Below are positions 1-5,282 of a DNA stretch of 7,477 nucleotides, in pieces; the stretch's first letter is position 1, and each line of letters begins with the position of its first letter. The notes below the pieces were generated by a model that made no database searches, was not told the DNA's origin, and saw nothing but the letters and a program-made list of their open reading frames with translations. The DNA comes from Nonomuraea sp. GTDB lineage: Bacteria; Actinomycetota; Actinomycetes; Streptosporangiales; Streptosporangiaceae. The stretch lies in the NCBI GenBank assembly GCA_013362835.1, contig JABFVJ010000468.1, forward strand, positions 1-7,477, read 5' to 3'. Position numbers and translations under genes: made by a program.

Positions 1-542
1 GCGATCATGCAGCCGGCCTCGGCGGGCCAGGCGATGGTCCACAGCCAGTTGCCGAGCGCCTCGCCCGCGTAGACGGCGCGGTCGTCGATGCCGGCCAGGC
101 ACCACAGGGCGGTCGGGTGCCCGAGCACCTCGATCTTGGCGTTCGGCGGCCCGGAGTCGAACCCCTCGCCGGGGTCGGGCCCGTCGAGCCCCGCGAACGT
201 CGCGCCGAGCCCGACACCGGGCTCCTCCGCGATGACCAGCAGGTCGGCCGGGCCCTGCAGCGGTGAAGGCCCGCTCAGCGCGACCACGCTGGCACGGGCG
301 CCGGTACGTTCGTCGCCCACCTCACCGAAGCCGGTCACCATCCAGCCAGGCGGAAGTGGCCATGGCAGCCACACGGGCACCACCGAGCTCTTCCGCATGG
401 CCTCCAGCGACTCGCCGTTAGGCGGTTTCGGAGGCTGGTACGGCAGGACGTCGCCGTGCGTGTCGCAATGAAACGCACTCGACCAGGCGCTCGACCCGTG
501 AAGCGGGCCAAAGCACCTTGGGCAGGTAGGAGCCGCTCTCAC
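1..542 (-). CDS. DUF6758-like zinc-ribbon protein, 3' end outside window
   Basis: This reading frame is open from a GTG at 542 to the left edge, giving about 180 residues with no stop, so the C-terminus is missing. The product begins MRAAPTCPRC and has a CPRC pair at residues 7-10 followed by HCDTHG, with C26 and H29, which looks like an N-terminal zinc ribbon. Tracts VPVWLPWPLPPGW, VIAEEPGVGLGA, FAGLDGPDP and LGNWLWTIAWPAEAG match my memory of the actinobacterial DUF6758 family, whose members are about 200-215 aa, so roughly 30 residues are lost. The function of the family is unknown; a metal-bound cytosolic protein is inference. The start is not certain: a GGAGG lies 17 nt upstream of this GTG, which is too far for a normal ribosome site, and another in-frame GTG sits at 575. 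The GTG at 542 is preferred because it places the zinc ribbon at the very N-terminus. The gene diverges from the NUDIX gene across 74 bp. Confidence 0.82.
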   Translation of the reverse strand, partial: MRAAPTCPRCFGPLHGSSAWSSAFHCDTHGDVLPYQPPKPPNGESLEAMRKSSVVPVWLPWPLPPGWMVTGFGEVGDERTGARASVVALSGPSPLQGPADLLVIAEEPGVGLGATFAGLDGPDPGEGFDSGPPNAKIEVLGHPTALWCLAGIDDRAVYAGEALGNWLWTIAWPAEAGCMI

Positions 543-603
543 AGCTACCCACGGTGCTTCCTCCGGCCCCGCCACGTCAAGGCCGGGACCCGTTATCCCG
601 TCG

Positions 604-609
604 TAATCT
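604..609 (+). promoter_or_regulatory. Possible -10 element (TAATCT) of a leaderless NUDIX transcript
   Basis: TAATCT fits the TANNNT -10 pattern and ends 7 nt before the GTG chosen as the NUDIX start. There is no Shine-Dalgarno sequence between them. This spacing is typical of actinobacterial leaderless mRNAs, where transcription starts at the start codon. No convincing -35 box is visible at the expected distance, so the call is tentative. Confidence 0.35.
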
Positions 610-616
610 TGGTCAT

Positions 617-1018
617 GTGCGCGTAAATTGTGTCGGCGCGATCATTTTCGACGCCTCTGACCGGCTCCTTCTCGTTCAGCGCGGTCATCCGCCGGGCGAG
701 GGGCTGTGGTCGGTCCCCGGCGGGCGTCTGGAGCCCGGTGAGACGGACGCGGCGGGGCTGCGGCGCGAGGTCCTGGAGGAGACCGGGCTGCGCGTCGAGG
801 TGGGCCGCCTGGCGGGCACGGTGGAGCGTCCAGGGCCGGGCGGCGTCACCTACGTCATCCGCGACTACCTGGCGACCGTGACGGGAGGCGTGCCCGTCGC
901 CGGTGACGACGCCGCCGATGTGCGCTGGTGCGACCCCGGCGAGCTGGCGCTGCTCCCGCTCACCGAGGGGCTGCTCGGCTGCCTGACCGCGTGGGGCGTG
1001 CTCACCGGTTCGCGGTGA
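617..1018 (+). CDS. NUDIX hydrolase
   Basis: A 133-aa protein starting at GTG 617 (MRVNCVGAIIFD). NUDIX enzymes cleave nucleoside diphosphates linked to another group, using Mg or Mn. The full NUDIX signature GX5EX7REUXEEXGU is present at residues 36-58, with G36, E42, R50-E51, E54-E55 and G57, so the protein should be catalytically competent. It is preceded by the usual strand and substrate-loop residues (LLLVQRG, LWSVPGG). The size fits single-domain MutT/ADP-ribose pyrophosphatase-like members, but the substrate cannot be told from sequence. An in-frame ATG at 554 would add 21 residues of low-complexity Pro/Arg sequence lying outside the fold, so the later GTG, which begins the first beta strand, is preferred. 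The gene is monocistronic here and its last 17 bp overlap the 3' end of the opposing propeller gene. Confidence 0.9.
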   Translation: MRVNCVGAIIFDASDRLLLVQRGHPPGEGLWSVPGGRLEPGETDAAGLRREVLEETGLRVEVGRLAGTVERPGPGGVTYVIRDYLATVTGGVPVAGDDAADVRWCDPGELALLPLTEGLLGCLTAWGVLTGSR

Positions 1019-1019
1019 G
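1001..1019. terminator. Perfect hairpin at convergent gene ends, possible bidirectional terminator
   Basis: CTCACCG (1001-1007) and CGGTGAG (1013-1019) form a perfect 7-bp GC-rich stem around the 5-nt loop GTTCG. The hairpin contains the TGA of the NUDIX gene (1016-1018) and, on the other strand, the TGA of the propeller-gene remnant (1004-1002). No T-tract follows on either side, but many actinobacterial terminators lack one. A terminator role for both convergent genes is inferred from location and symmetry. Confidence 0.4.
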
Positions 1020-1388
1020 GCTGGAGGTCCACAGGATCAGGTGGTCGGTGTCGTACGTGGTGGACCGGCCGAGCGCCACGACCTCCGTGCCGGAGACGGC
1101 CACGGCGGTGAGCGTCTGCGTGCCGGGGCCGGCGAGCCGGTCCTTGGTCAGGGCCACGCGGTTCCACGACAGGCCGTCCTGGGAGATCCAGGCCGCGCTG
1201 TCGCCCTCGCCCGGCGTGCCGTGCCAGCCGACGGCCACCAGCCCCTGACCGGCGGCGGCCAGGTCGTGGACGGCCGCCGCCTGGTCGGCGGGCAGCCACG
1301 CCGTCGTCCAGGTCTCGCCGTCGTCGTCGGACACGGCAGAGAAGGCGCGCCGCGAACCGTCCGACAAGGCCGTGCCGATGGCGACCAC
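1002..1388 (-). pseudogene. C-terminal part of the propeller protein, separated by an in-frame amber stop
   Basis: This 128-codon stretch lies directly after the amber codon at 1391-1389, in the same frame as the long upstream ORF. It encodes the same kind of repeat: VVAIG, GLVAVG and EVVALG strands at about 48-residue spacing, with Asp-box-like turns SDDDGETW and SQDGLSW, ending in a closing strand HLILWTSSL. It therefore supplies blades 12-14 and is not an independent gene. A GTG directly follows the stop, but it sits inside a beta strand of the repeat and has only a weak AGGG upstream, so separate initiation would give a fragment without signal or anchor. The possibilities are a recent nonsense mutation, a sequencing error, or amber read-through. 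Codon use and repeat pattern remain intact, so any mutation is recent. The 3' end overlaps the NUDIX gene by 17 bp. Confidence 0.72.
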
Positions 1389-3908
1389 CTAGCCCTGGTA
1401 CGTCGTGACCTGCCGGAGCCCGGCCGACGTCGAGTCCGGCGGGGTCACGGGCTCGCGGGCACTCCAGTTCACCCCGTCGGAGGAGAACCAGACCACGCCG
1501 CGCTCCCGGTCGGAGGTGCCCGAGCCGCCGACCGCGACGTAGCCGCCGGAGGTCGCGATCACGTCGTGCACCCGTACGCCCGAGCCGCCCTGCGGCAGCT
1601 TCTTCGACCTGGTGAACTTGCGCAGGTCAGGGGTGAACCACATGGCCGCGACCGCCGCGCCCGCCTGGTCGTGGGCCTCGCCGGCCAGCACGTACCCCTT
1701 CTTGCCCGCGGCGGCCACGTGCGTGTCCAGGTAGGGCTGGTCGCGGTCGCGGGCCAGGTCGCCGGAGACCGGGACGCGTTTCCAGTTCTCGCCGTCGTCG
1801 GAGGTGACGAGCAGGGGGTCGGTGACGGCCATGTTCGTCTGGGTGCTGCCGACCGCGAGCCAGCCGCGTCCGCCGTGGGCGACGTCCTCCAGGATCTGCC
1901 TGCCGGGGCCGCCGAGGCTCATGGACTTCCAGCGCTGCCAGTCCTTGATCGTCCACAGGCCCGCGTCGCCGGAGGCCGAACCTACCGCGACGTACCGGCC
2001 GGCGAAGGCGGCGAGCCTGGTGGTCTCGCGGGAGACCCTGGTCAGGCCCTCGACCTGGCCGAGCTGGACGCGTGAGGCGTTCCCGCGCGGTGGCGCGGTC
2101 ATCAGCACGAGCTGGTTGTCGACGTCGGAGGCCGCCTGGTCGCCGCCCGCGAACAGGGTGCCGCCGTCGGAGATCGTGAACCCGCGCAGCGTCGCGCCCG
2201 ACAGGTCGCCGAGGTCGGCCCGCTTGGCCCAGCCGCGCCCGTCGGCGCTGGTCAGGACCGAGTACTTGCCGAGCGTCGCCTGGCTGATCGCGGCCACGCC
2301 GGACGGGTAGGAGATCAGCGACTCCACGCCGGGGCTCTCGCCGCCCAGGCCGCCGATCGAGCCGCACTGCGACCACTGGGCGCCGGTGGGCGAGCAGTAG
2401 ACGCGTACGTCGCCCTCGACCGTACGCTGCCGGGTCGGCACCAGGACGAACCGTTTGGGCAGCACGGCCAGCGTGCCCGTACGCGGCTCGGCCTCGGGGA
2501 GCTGGAAGCCGGTCGCCTGCCAGTCACGGCCGCCGTCGCCCGAGCGCAGCACCCGTGAGCCGCCGCCGTCGACCGGCCGGCCGATGGCGACGACCGTGTC
2601 GCCCTGTGCCACGACCGCCGTGATCTCCTGGACGTCGAGCCCCCTGGCCTCCACGCGGTCCCAGGAGCGCCCGTCGGCGGAGTGCCAGGCGGCGGGCCCC
2701 GAGCCGCCCTCCTCGCCCGTGGTGGCGCCGACGGCGACGAAGCCCGAGGCCGTCCGCGCGATGTCGGCGATCCGGTCGCCGGGCTTGAACGCGGCCATGC
2801 CCGCCGCGTCGACGGTCGTCCAGCTGAAGCCGTCCTGGCTGGTCCACAGGCCGCGCTCGCCGGACAGGCCGTCGCCGCCGCTGGCCAGCCAGCGTCCGCC
2901 GCCGCCGACCACGCGCTGGACGGTCGGGGTGGAGGCGCCGCTCACCTGGCCGAGCTGCCAGTGCTTGCCGCCGTCGGGCGAGAAGAGGAACAGCGGGCGC
3001 GGGGTCGGGCTGGTGGTGTCGCTGCCGACCGCGACCACCGCGCGGCCGGCCGAGGCCATGTCGTTGAGCTTCTGGTTGGTGCCGACGCCGCCTGCGGGGA
3101 CGGTGAAGAGCTCGTCGCCAGAACGGCCGGTGCCCGCCTCCAGGCGCAGGCCGGCTTCGTCGGTGCCGCTCCAGCGCCACACGAGGACGCCCGTGGCCAC
3201 CAGGAGGGCCAGGGCCATGGTGAGGGCGATGGGGGTGGCCTTGCTGCCACGCCGTACGGGGCTGGAGCGGCGTACGGCGGCGGGGGCCGGGCCCCTGTGG
3301 TGCCTGCCGCTGGAACCGCCGGGACGCGGCGGGCCCGTGGCCACCAGCAGGTCGGGCCGTGTGGGCCGCCCGCCGGGTGGCCGTCCGACCCGCCTCACTT
3401 CCGGGTCGTCCTCCGGGGGCTCCTCGGGCGCCGGTTCCGTGGTCTCGTCGGCGGGGAGCGGCAGGTGGTAGGGAGGCTCGCGGAAGGGCCTGACAGGGGC
3501 CGTGGCCTCCTGCGGGGGCTCCCCGGGGTCCGGGGGAGGGTCCGCGTGGGCCGGTGGCTCAGAGGGCGACTGGGGGCTGAGGGGGCCGCCGGCGACGAGC
3601 TTGTCCGGGCGGTTGACCACGCGCCGGGGGCGGCGGCGCGGCTCGACCTCGGGTTCGGCCGTCGGCGAGCTGTACGGCCTGCGCCCCTTGGGCGGCTCCT
3701 CGATCGAGTCCTCGGGGATCGGCGAGGCGAAGGGCGGCATGCCCCACGGGGAGGTCAGGGGTAAGCCCCTGGCCCGATCGTCGGTCGGACCTGGCGGGGA
3801 GTGGCGGATCCTGGGCTCCTCCGCGGAGGGGGGTTCCGAGGCGTCCTCAGGACGCGGGTCGTCGTCATCCGGCGGTCGCCGTGGCGGATCGCTGGGGCCG
3901 GAGGCCAC
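1389..3908 (-). CDS. Membrane-anchored Asp-box/BNR-like beta-propeller protein with Pro-rich cytosolic arm (ends at amber codon)
   Basis: An 839-aa product from GTG 3908. Residues 1 to about 222 are proline-, arginine- and acid-rich and disordered-looking. A hydrophobic helix follows at about 225-245 (ALTMALALLVATGVLVW) after a basic stretch, so the protein should be N-in/C-out. The rest is a repeat of about 50 residues with VAVG-type strands (AVVAVG, GFVAVG, TVVAIG, RYVAVG, GWLAVG, GYVAVG) and turns of the SxDGxxW Asp-box kind (SPDGGKHW, SQDGFSW, SADGRSW, SSDGVNW). I count 11 blades here and 3 after the amber codon, suggesting two seven-bladed propellers separated near residue 605. C505 and C515 in blade 5 could form a disulfide. 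Automated pipelines may label this exo-alpha-sialidase, but Asp boxes are structural and no sialidase catalytic set is evident. Function unknown; an envelope sensor or scaffold is inference. GTG 3917 is an alternative start, but AGGAGG is ideally placed for 3908. Confidence 0.85.
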   Translation of the reverse strand: MASGPSDPPRRPPDDDDPRPEDASEPPSAEEPRIRHSPPGPTDDRARGLPLTSPWGMPPFASPIPEDSIEEPPKGRRPYSSPTAEPEVEPRRRPRRVVNRPDKLVAGGPLSPQSPSEPPAHADPPPDPGEPPQEATAPVRPFREPPYHLPLPADETTEPAPEEPPEDDPEVRRVGRPPGGRPTRPDLLVATGPPRPGGSSGRHHRGPAPAAVRRSSPVRRGSKATPIALTMALALLVATGVLVWRWSGTDEAGLRLEAGTGRSGDELFTVPAGGVGTNQKLNDMASAGRAVVAVGSDTTSPTPRPLFLFSPDGGKHWQLGQVSGASTPTVQRVVGGGGRWLASGGDGLSGERGLWTSQDGFSWTTVDAAGMAAFKPGDRIADIARTASGFVAVGATTGEEGGSGPAAWHSADGRSWDRVEARGLDVQEITAVVAQGDTVVAIGRPVDGGGSRVLRSGDGGRDWQATGFQLPEAEPRTGTLAVLPKRFVLVPTRQRTVEGDVRVYCSPTGAQWSQCGSIGGLGGESPGVESLISYPSGVAAISQATLGKYSVLTSADGRGWAKRADLGDLSGATLRGFTISDGGTLFAGGDQAASDVDNQLVLMTAPPRGNASRVQLGQVEGLTRVSRETTRLAAFAGRYVAVGSASGDAGLWTIKDWQRWKSMSLGGPGRQILEDVAHGGRGWLAVGSTQTNMAVTDPLLVTSDDGENWKRVPVSGDLARDRDQPYLDTHVAAAGKKGYVLAGEAHDQAGAAVAAMWFTPDLRKFTRSKKLPQGGSGVRVHDVIATSGGYVAVGGSGTSDRERGVVWFSSDGVNWSAREPVTPPDSTSAGLRQVTTYQG
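3330..3359 (-). repeat. Second copy of the cytosolic motif RPDxLVAxGP
   Basis: This stretch encodes RPDLLVATGP (residues 184-193 of the propeller protein), about 30 residues before the transmembrane helix. It matches RPDKLVAGGP encoded at 3611-3582 in 8 of 10 positions. The motif stands out as order-promoting sequence inside an otherwise Pro/Glu/Arg-rich arm, which suggests a paired short linear motif, possibly a docking site. Confidence 0.55.
3582..3611 (-). repeat. First copy of the cytosolic motif RPDxLVAxGP
   Basis: This stretch encodes RPDKLVAGGP (residues 100-109 of the propeller protein). The partner copy lies 84 residues further on. Both copies follow an RRV element and basic residues, so the similarity extends slightly beyond the ten-residue core. 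Confidence 0.55.
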
Positions 3909-3916
3909 GCGCCGCA

Positions 3917-3922
3917 CCTCCT
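3917..3922 (-). promoter_or_regulatory. Ribosome binding site AGGAGG overlapping the stop of the 40-aa ORF
   Basis: On the minus strand TAGGAGG joins the TAG stop of the small ORF (3923-3921) to a full AGGAGG. Eight nucleotides separate it from the GTG at 3908, which is optimal spacing. The GTG at 3917 would overlap the site itself and is therefore rejected as the start. Sharing bases between the stop and this site implies translational coupling of the two genes. Confidence 0.7.
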
Positions 3923-4043
3923 AGTCGAACTCGTCGTACAGGTGGAACTCGTCGAATCGGACCTGGTCAGCCGGGTTGCGCGGGGCGGACGGTGAGCGGA
4001 CGGCCCCGGTGCGCGGACCGTTCCACAAATCACGTCCCACCAT
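3921..4043 (-). CDS. 40-aa small protein coupled to the propeller gene, unknown function
   Basis: ATG 4043 to TAG 3921 encodes 40 residues, beginning MVGRDLWNGPRTG and ending VRFDEFHLYDEFD. I do not recognise it. Support for a real gene: a stop codon two codons upstream fixes the ATG as start; 33 of 40 codons end in G or C; its stop is fused to the AGGAGG of the next gene, 12 nt before that gene's start; and no overlapping frame gives a better protein. The N-terminal part is basic and Pro/Arg-rich. The C-terminal part is acidic and aromatic, with an (F/Y)DEF tetrapeptide repeated at a six-residue step (F30, Y36). It has no signal peptide, transmembrane segment or cysteine. It could be a soluble partner of the propeller protein's cytosolic arm, a regulatory leader ORF, or a peptide substrate; none of these is shown. 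Confidence 0.55.
   Translation of the reverse strand: MVGRDLWNGPRTGAVRSPSAPRNPADQVRFDEFHLYDEFD
3927..3954 (-). repeat. Ten-base direct repeat inside the small ORF
   Basis: GAACTCGTCG occurs at 3927-3936 and 3945-3954 on the plus strand (CGACGAGTTC on the coding strand), 18 bp apart. The step is six codons, so the repeat also exists in the protein as FDEF and YDEF. It may come from a small tandem duplication of codons or from selection for the peptide motif. Confidence 0.5.
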
Positions 4044-4053
4044 ATGCGCCTAT

Positions 4054-4059
4054 TTTCTA
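4054..4059 (-). promoter_or_regulatory. Possible -10 element (TAGAAA) for the small ORF/propeller operon
   Basis: On the minus strand GGGTAGAAAATAGG lies just upstream of the small ORF, with TAGAAA ending 10 nt before its ATG. This is the most -10-like tract in the 140-bp spacer, and no strong Shine-Dalgarno follows, so transcription may start only a few bases before the ATG. No consensus -35 is visible at 16-18 bp. If correct, the small ORF and propeller gene have a promoter separate from the protease gene. Confidence 0.3.
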
Positions 4060-4099
4060 CCCTGTGCCACCCAAAACGATCACCTCCGTGACACCCTCG

Positions 4100-4112
4100 C
4101 CTGTCCCACAGG
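4100..4112. other. Small inverted repeat in the spacer between protease and small ORF
   Basis: CCTGT (4100-4104) and ACAGG (4108-4112) form a perfect 5-bp stem around CCC. It lies about 45 bp upstream of the proposed -10 of the small ORF. It could be a minor hairpin or a short operator, but an inverted repeat of this size also occurs by chance. Confidence 0.25.
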
Positions 4113-4140
4113 AACCAGATCAGCATGCCTGAGCCAGATT

Positions 4141-4179
4141 GGCGAGACCTCTCTAGCGAGATTTCCGGCACCTCTCGCC
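4141..4179 (-). terminator. Possible terminator hairpin after the protease gene
   Basis: GGCGAGA (4141-4147) pairs perfectly with TCTCGCC (4173-4179), a 7-bp stem starting 4 nt after the TAA of the protease gene on the minus strand. The 25-nt loop holds a second mini-stem, TCTC-GCTA-GAGA on the coding strand. There is no T-tract after it. Termination between protease and small ORF is inferred from position. Confidence 0.3.
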
Positions 4180-4180
4180 T

Positions 4181-4240
4181 TATTTATGCAGAAATAGTGT
4201 CTATTGACCGCTTTTTAGATAGATACAAGACACCAAAGGC
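4181..4240. other. AT-rich tract covering the protease C-terminus
   Basis: Only 21 of 60 bases are G or C, against a strongly GC-rich window. It covers the last codons of the protease gene, of which only 5 of the final 15 end in G or C, and includes the inverted repeat AATAG-TGT-CTATT (4193-4205). Raised AT content continues partly into the spacer. This may mark an old recombination or insertion junction, or relaxed selection on the tail. Confidence 0.5.
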
Positions 4241-5182
4241 GTACACCCCGAGCTGCACGACCGTGCCCGCCAGCGCCTGCCACGGGATCGGCGTCTTGCC
4301 CTGATCCAGCGCGTCCTCAAGGTTTCCGGCCGCCGCGCTGAGGCCGAAGGCGAGCAGGTTGTTCATCACGTGCAGCGCGATGGGCGCCTCCAGCCCCCCG
4401 GTCCGTACGGCCAGCCAGCCCATGACGGCGCCGAAGGCGAACACGTCGACCAGCCCCACCCACGAGTAGCCGTGCAACGACGCGAACACCACGGCGCCGG
4501 CGAGAACCCCGAAGACCGGGTTGCGTACGTGCACGCCGACCGCCTGGATGAACCACCCGCGGAACATGTACTCCTCGGTGGCCGCCTGAAGGGGCACCAG
4601 CAGCACGATCGCGATGAGCGGCGGCACGAACGCCTCCCACCCGACCCATCCGAACAGGTCCGAGTACCCCTCGCCGGACAGCGACAGGGCGACCACCTGC
4701 GCGGCCTGCCCCAGCACCAGCGCGAGCACGGAGAGCGCGAGGCAGCGCAGCAGCCACGGCCACCGCAGCCGCCCGGCCACCGACGACAGCGACCCCGGCC
4801 TGCGCCGCTGGAGGAGCGCGGCCGTGCCGAACACGACGGGCAGCACCGCCGTGATCGACAGCAGCACCATCACCAGCCCGAACACCGGGTCGCCGAAGAT
4901 CTGCGTCTCAGGGTCGGCCGGCGCGGGCATGGCGAAGACGACTTCGATGATCTTGCCCACGAGGAGCACGCCGGTGCCGACGACGAAATAGCCGATCGCG
5001 ACGACGATCGTGCCGACGATCGCCCGCCACGGCTCGTTCGCCGAGGTTCTGGCCAGATGGTCGTAACGGGCCCCGCGCGGCATGGGGAGAAACCAGGACG
5101 CTGGTTGCGGCGGGTAAGGATAGACGGGCGGCCCGGGCGGCTGGCTGCCATATGGCACATTCGGTCCAGGGTTCTCCTGCAT
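4184..5182 (-). CDS. CPBP family intramembrane glutamic protease (Abi/CAAX-like)
   Basis: A 332-aa integral membrane protein. The three hallmark motifs of CPBP (CAAX protease and bacteriocin-processing) enzymes are present: EEYMFRG (E203, E204, R208), FASLHG (F233, H237) and HVMNN (H271, N275), so the active site looks intact. The N-terminal 35 residues are Pro/Tyr/Gln-rich and cytosolic. About seven or eight hydrophobic segments follow, roughly at 55-80, 98-122, 145-168, 186-202, 214-234, 241-260, 266-285 and 303-321. Family members cleave peptides within the membrane; in bacteria roles include bacteriocin maturation or immunity and regulated proteolysis, and the substrate here is unknown. 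The ATG at 5182 has only a weak GGATAG just upstream. The last 15 or so codons are oddly AT-rich (TTG, TAT, CTA, AAA, ATA) compared with the rest of the gene. It is transcribed towards the small ORF and propeller gene, 140 bp away, and diverges from the secreted-protein gene across 100 bp. Confidence 0.92.
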   Translation of the reverse strand: MQENPGPNVPYGSQPPGPPVYPYPPQPASWFLPMPRGARYDHLARTSANEPWRAIVGTIVVAIGYFVVGTGVLLVGKIIEVVFAMPAPADPETQIFGDPVFGLVMVLLSITAVLPVVFGTAALLQRRRPGSLSSVAGRLRWPWLLRCLALSVLALVLGQAAQVVALSLSGEGYSDLFGWVGWEAFVPPLIAIVLLVPLQAATEEYMFRGWFIQAVGVHVRNPVFGVLAGAVVFASLHGYSWVGLVDVFAFGAVMGWLAVRTGGLEAPIALHVMNNLLAFGLSAAAGNLEDALDQGKTPIPWQALAGTVVQLGVYAFGVLYLSKKRSIDTISA

Positions 5183-5282
5183 CTATCCATTCTGTCTGCC
5201 AGGTGCGCATTAGTTCACAGACGGTCCACCCATTTAGGCGGATGCTCGGAGTCGTACGGCATTTCGACCCTGGGAGCAGTCC

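Noticed and set aside
88..471. 127-codon plus-strand frame at the left edge
   Set aside because: It is antisense to the DUF6758-like gene, whose reverse frame shows a zinc ribbon and family-like tracts.
1002..1388. Independent small gene starting at the GTG right after the amber codon
   Set aside because: It would begin within a repeat strand, has no good ribosome site or export signal, and is in frame with the upstream repeat protein.
1041..2075. Plus-strand open frame of 344 codons opposite the propeller gene
   Set aside because: The product is Arg/Gly/Val/Ala-rich without any domain, and it lies on the complementary strand of a clear repeat protein.
2455..3764. Two long plus-strand open frames opposite the propeller gene
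   Set aside because: Both are shadow frames of GC-rich coding DNA, with Pro/Ser/Arg or Gly/Arg/Ala composition and no recognisable motifs.
1002..3908. Sialidase (neuraminidase) activity for the propeller protein
   Set aside because: Asp-box-like turns and propeller repeats are structural and widespread. The Arg triad, Tyr/Glu and Asp of sialidase active sites could not be placed, and the repeat is too regular.
3921..4043. RiPP (lasso, lanthipeptide) precursor
   Set aside because: No cysteine, no recognisable core or leader motif, and no modification enzyme nearby. A CPBP protease alone is not enough evidence.
3755..4171. 138-codon minus-strand frame overlapping the small ORF and the start of the propeller gene
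   Set aside because: It overlaps the well-supported propeller start and its AGGAGG site, and its sequence is Arg/Thr/Pro-rich without family features. The 40-codon frame fits the coupling signal much better.
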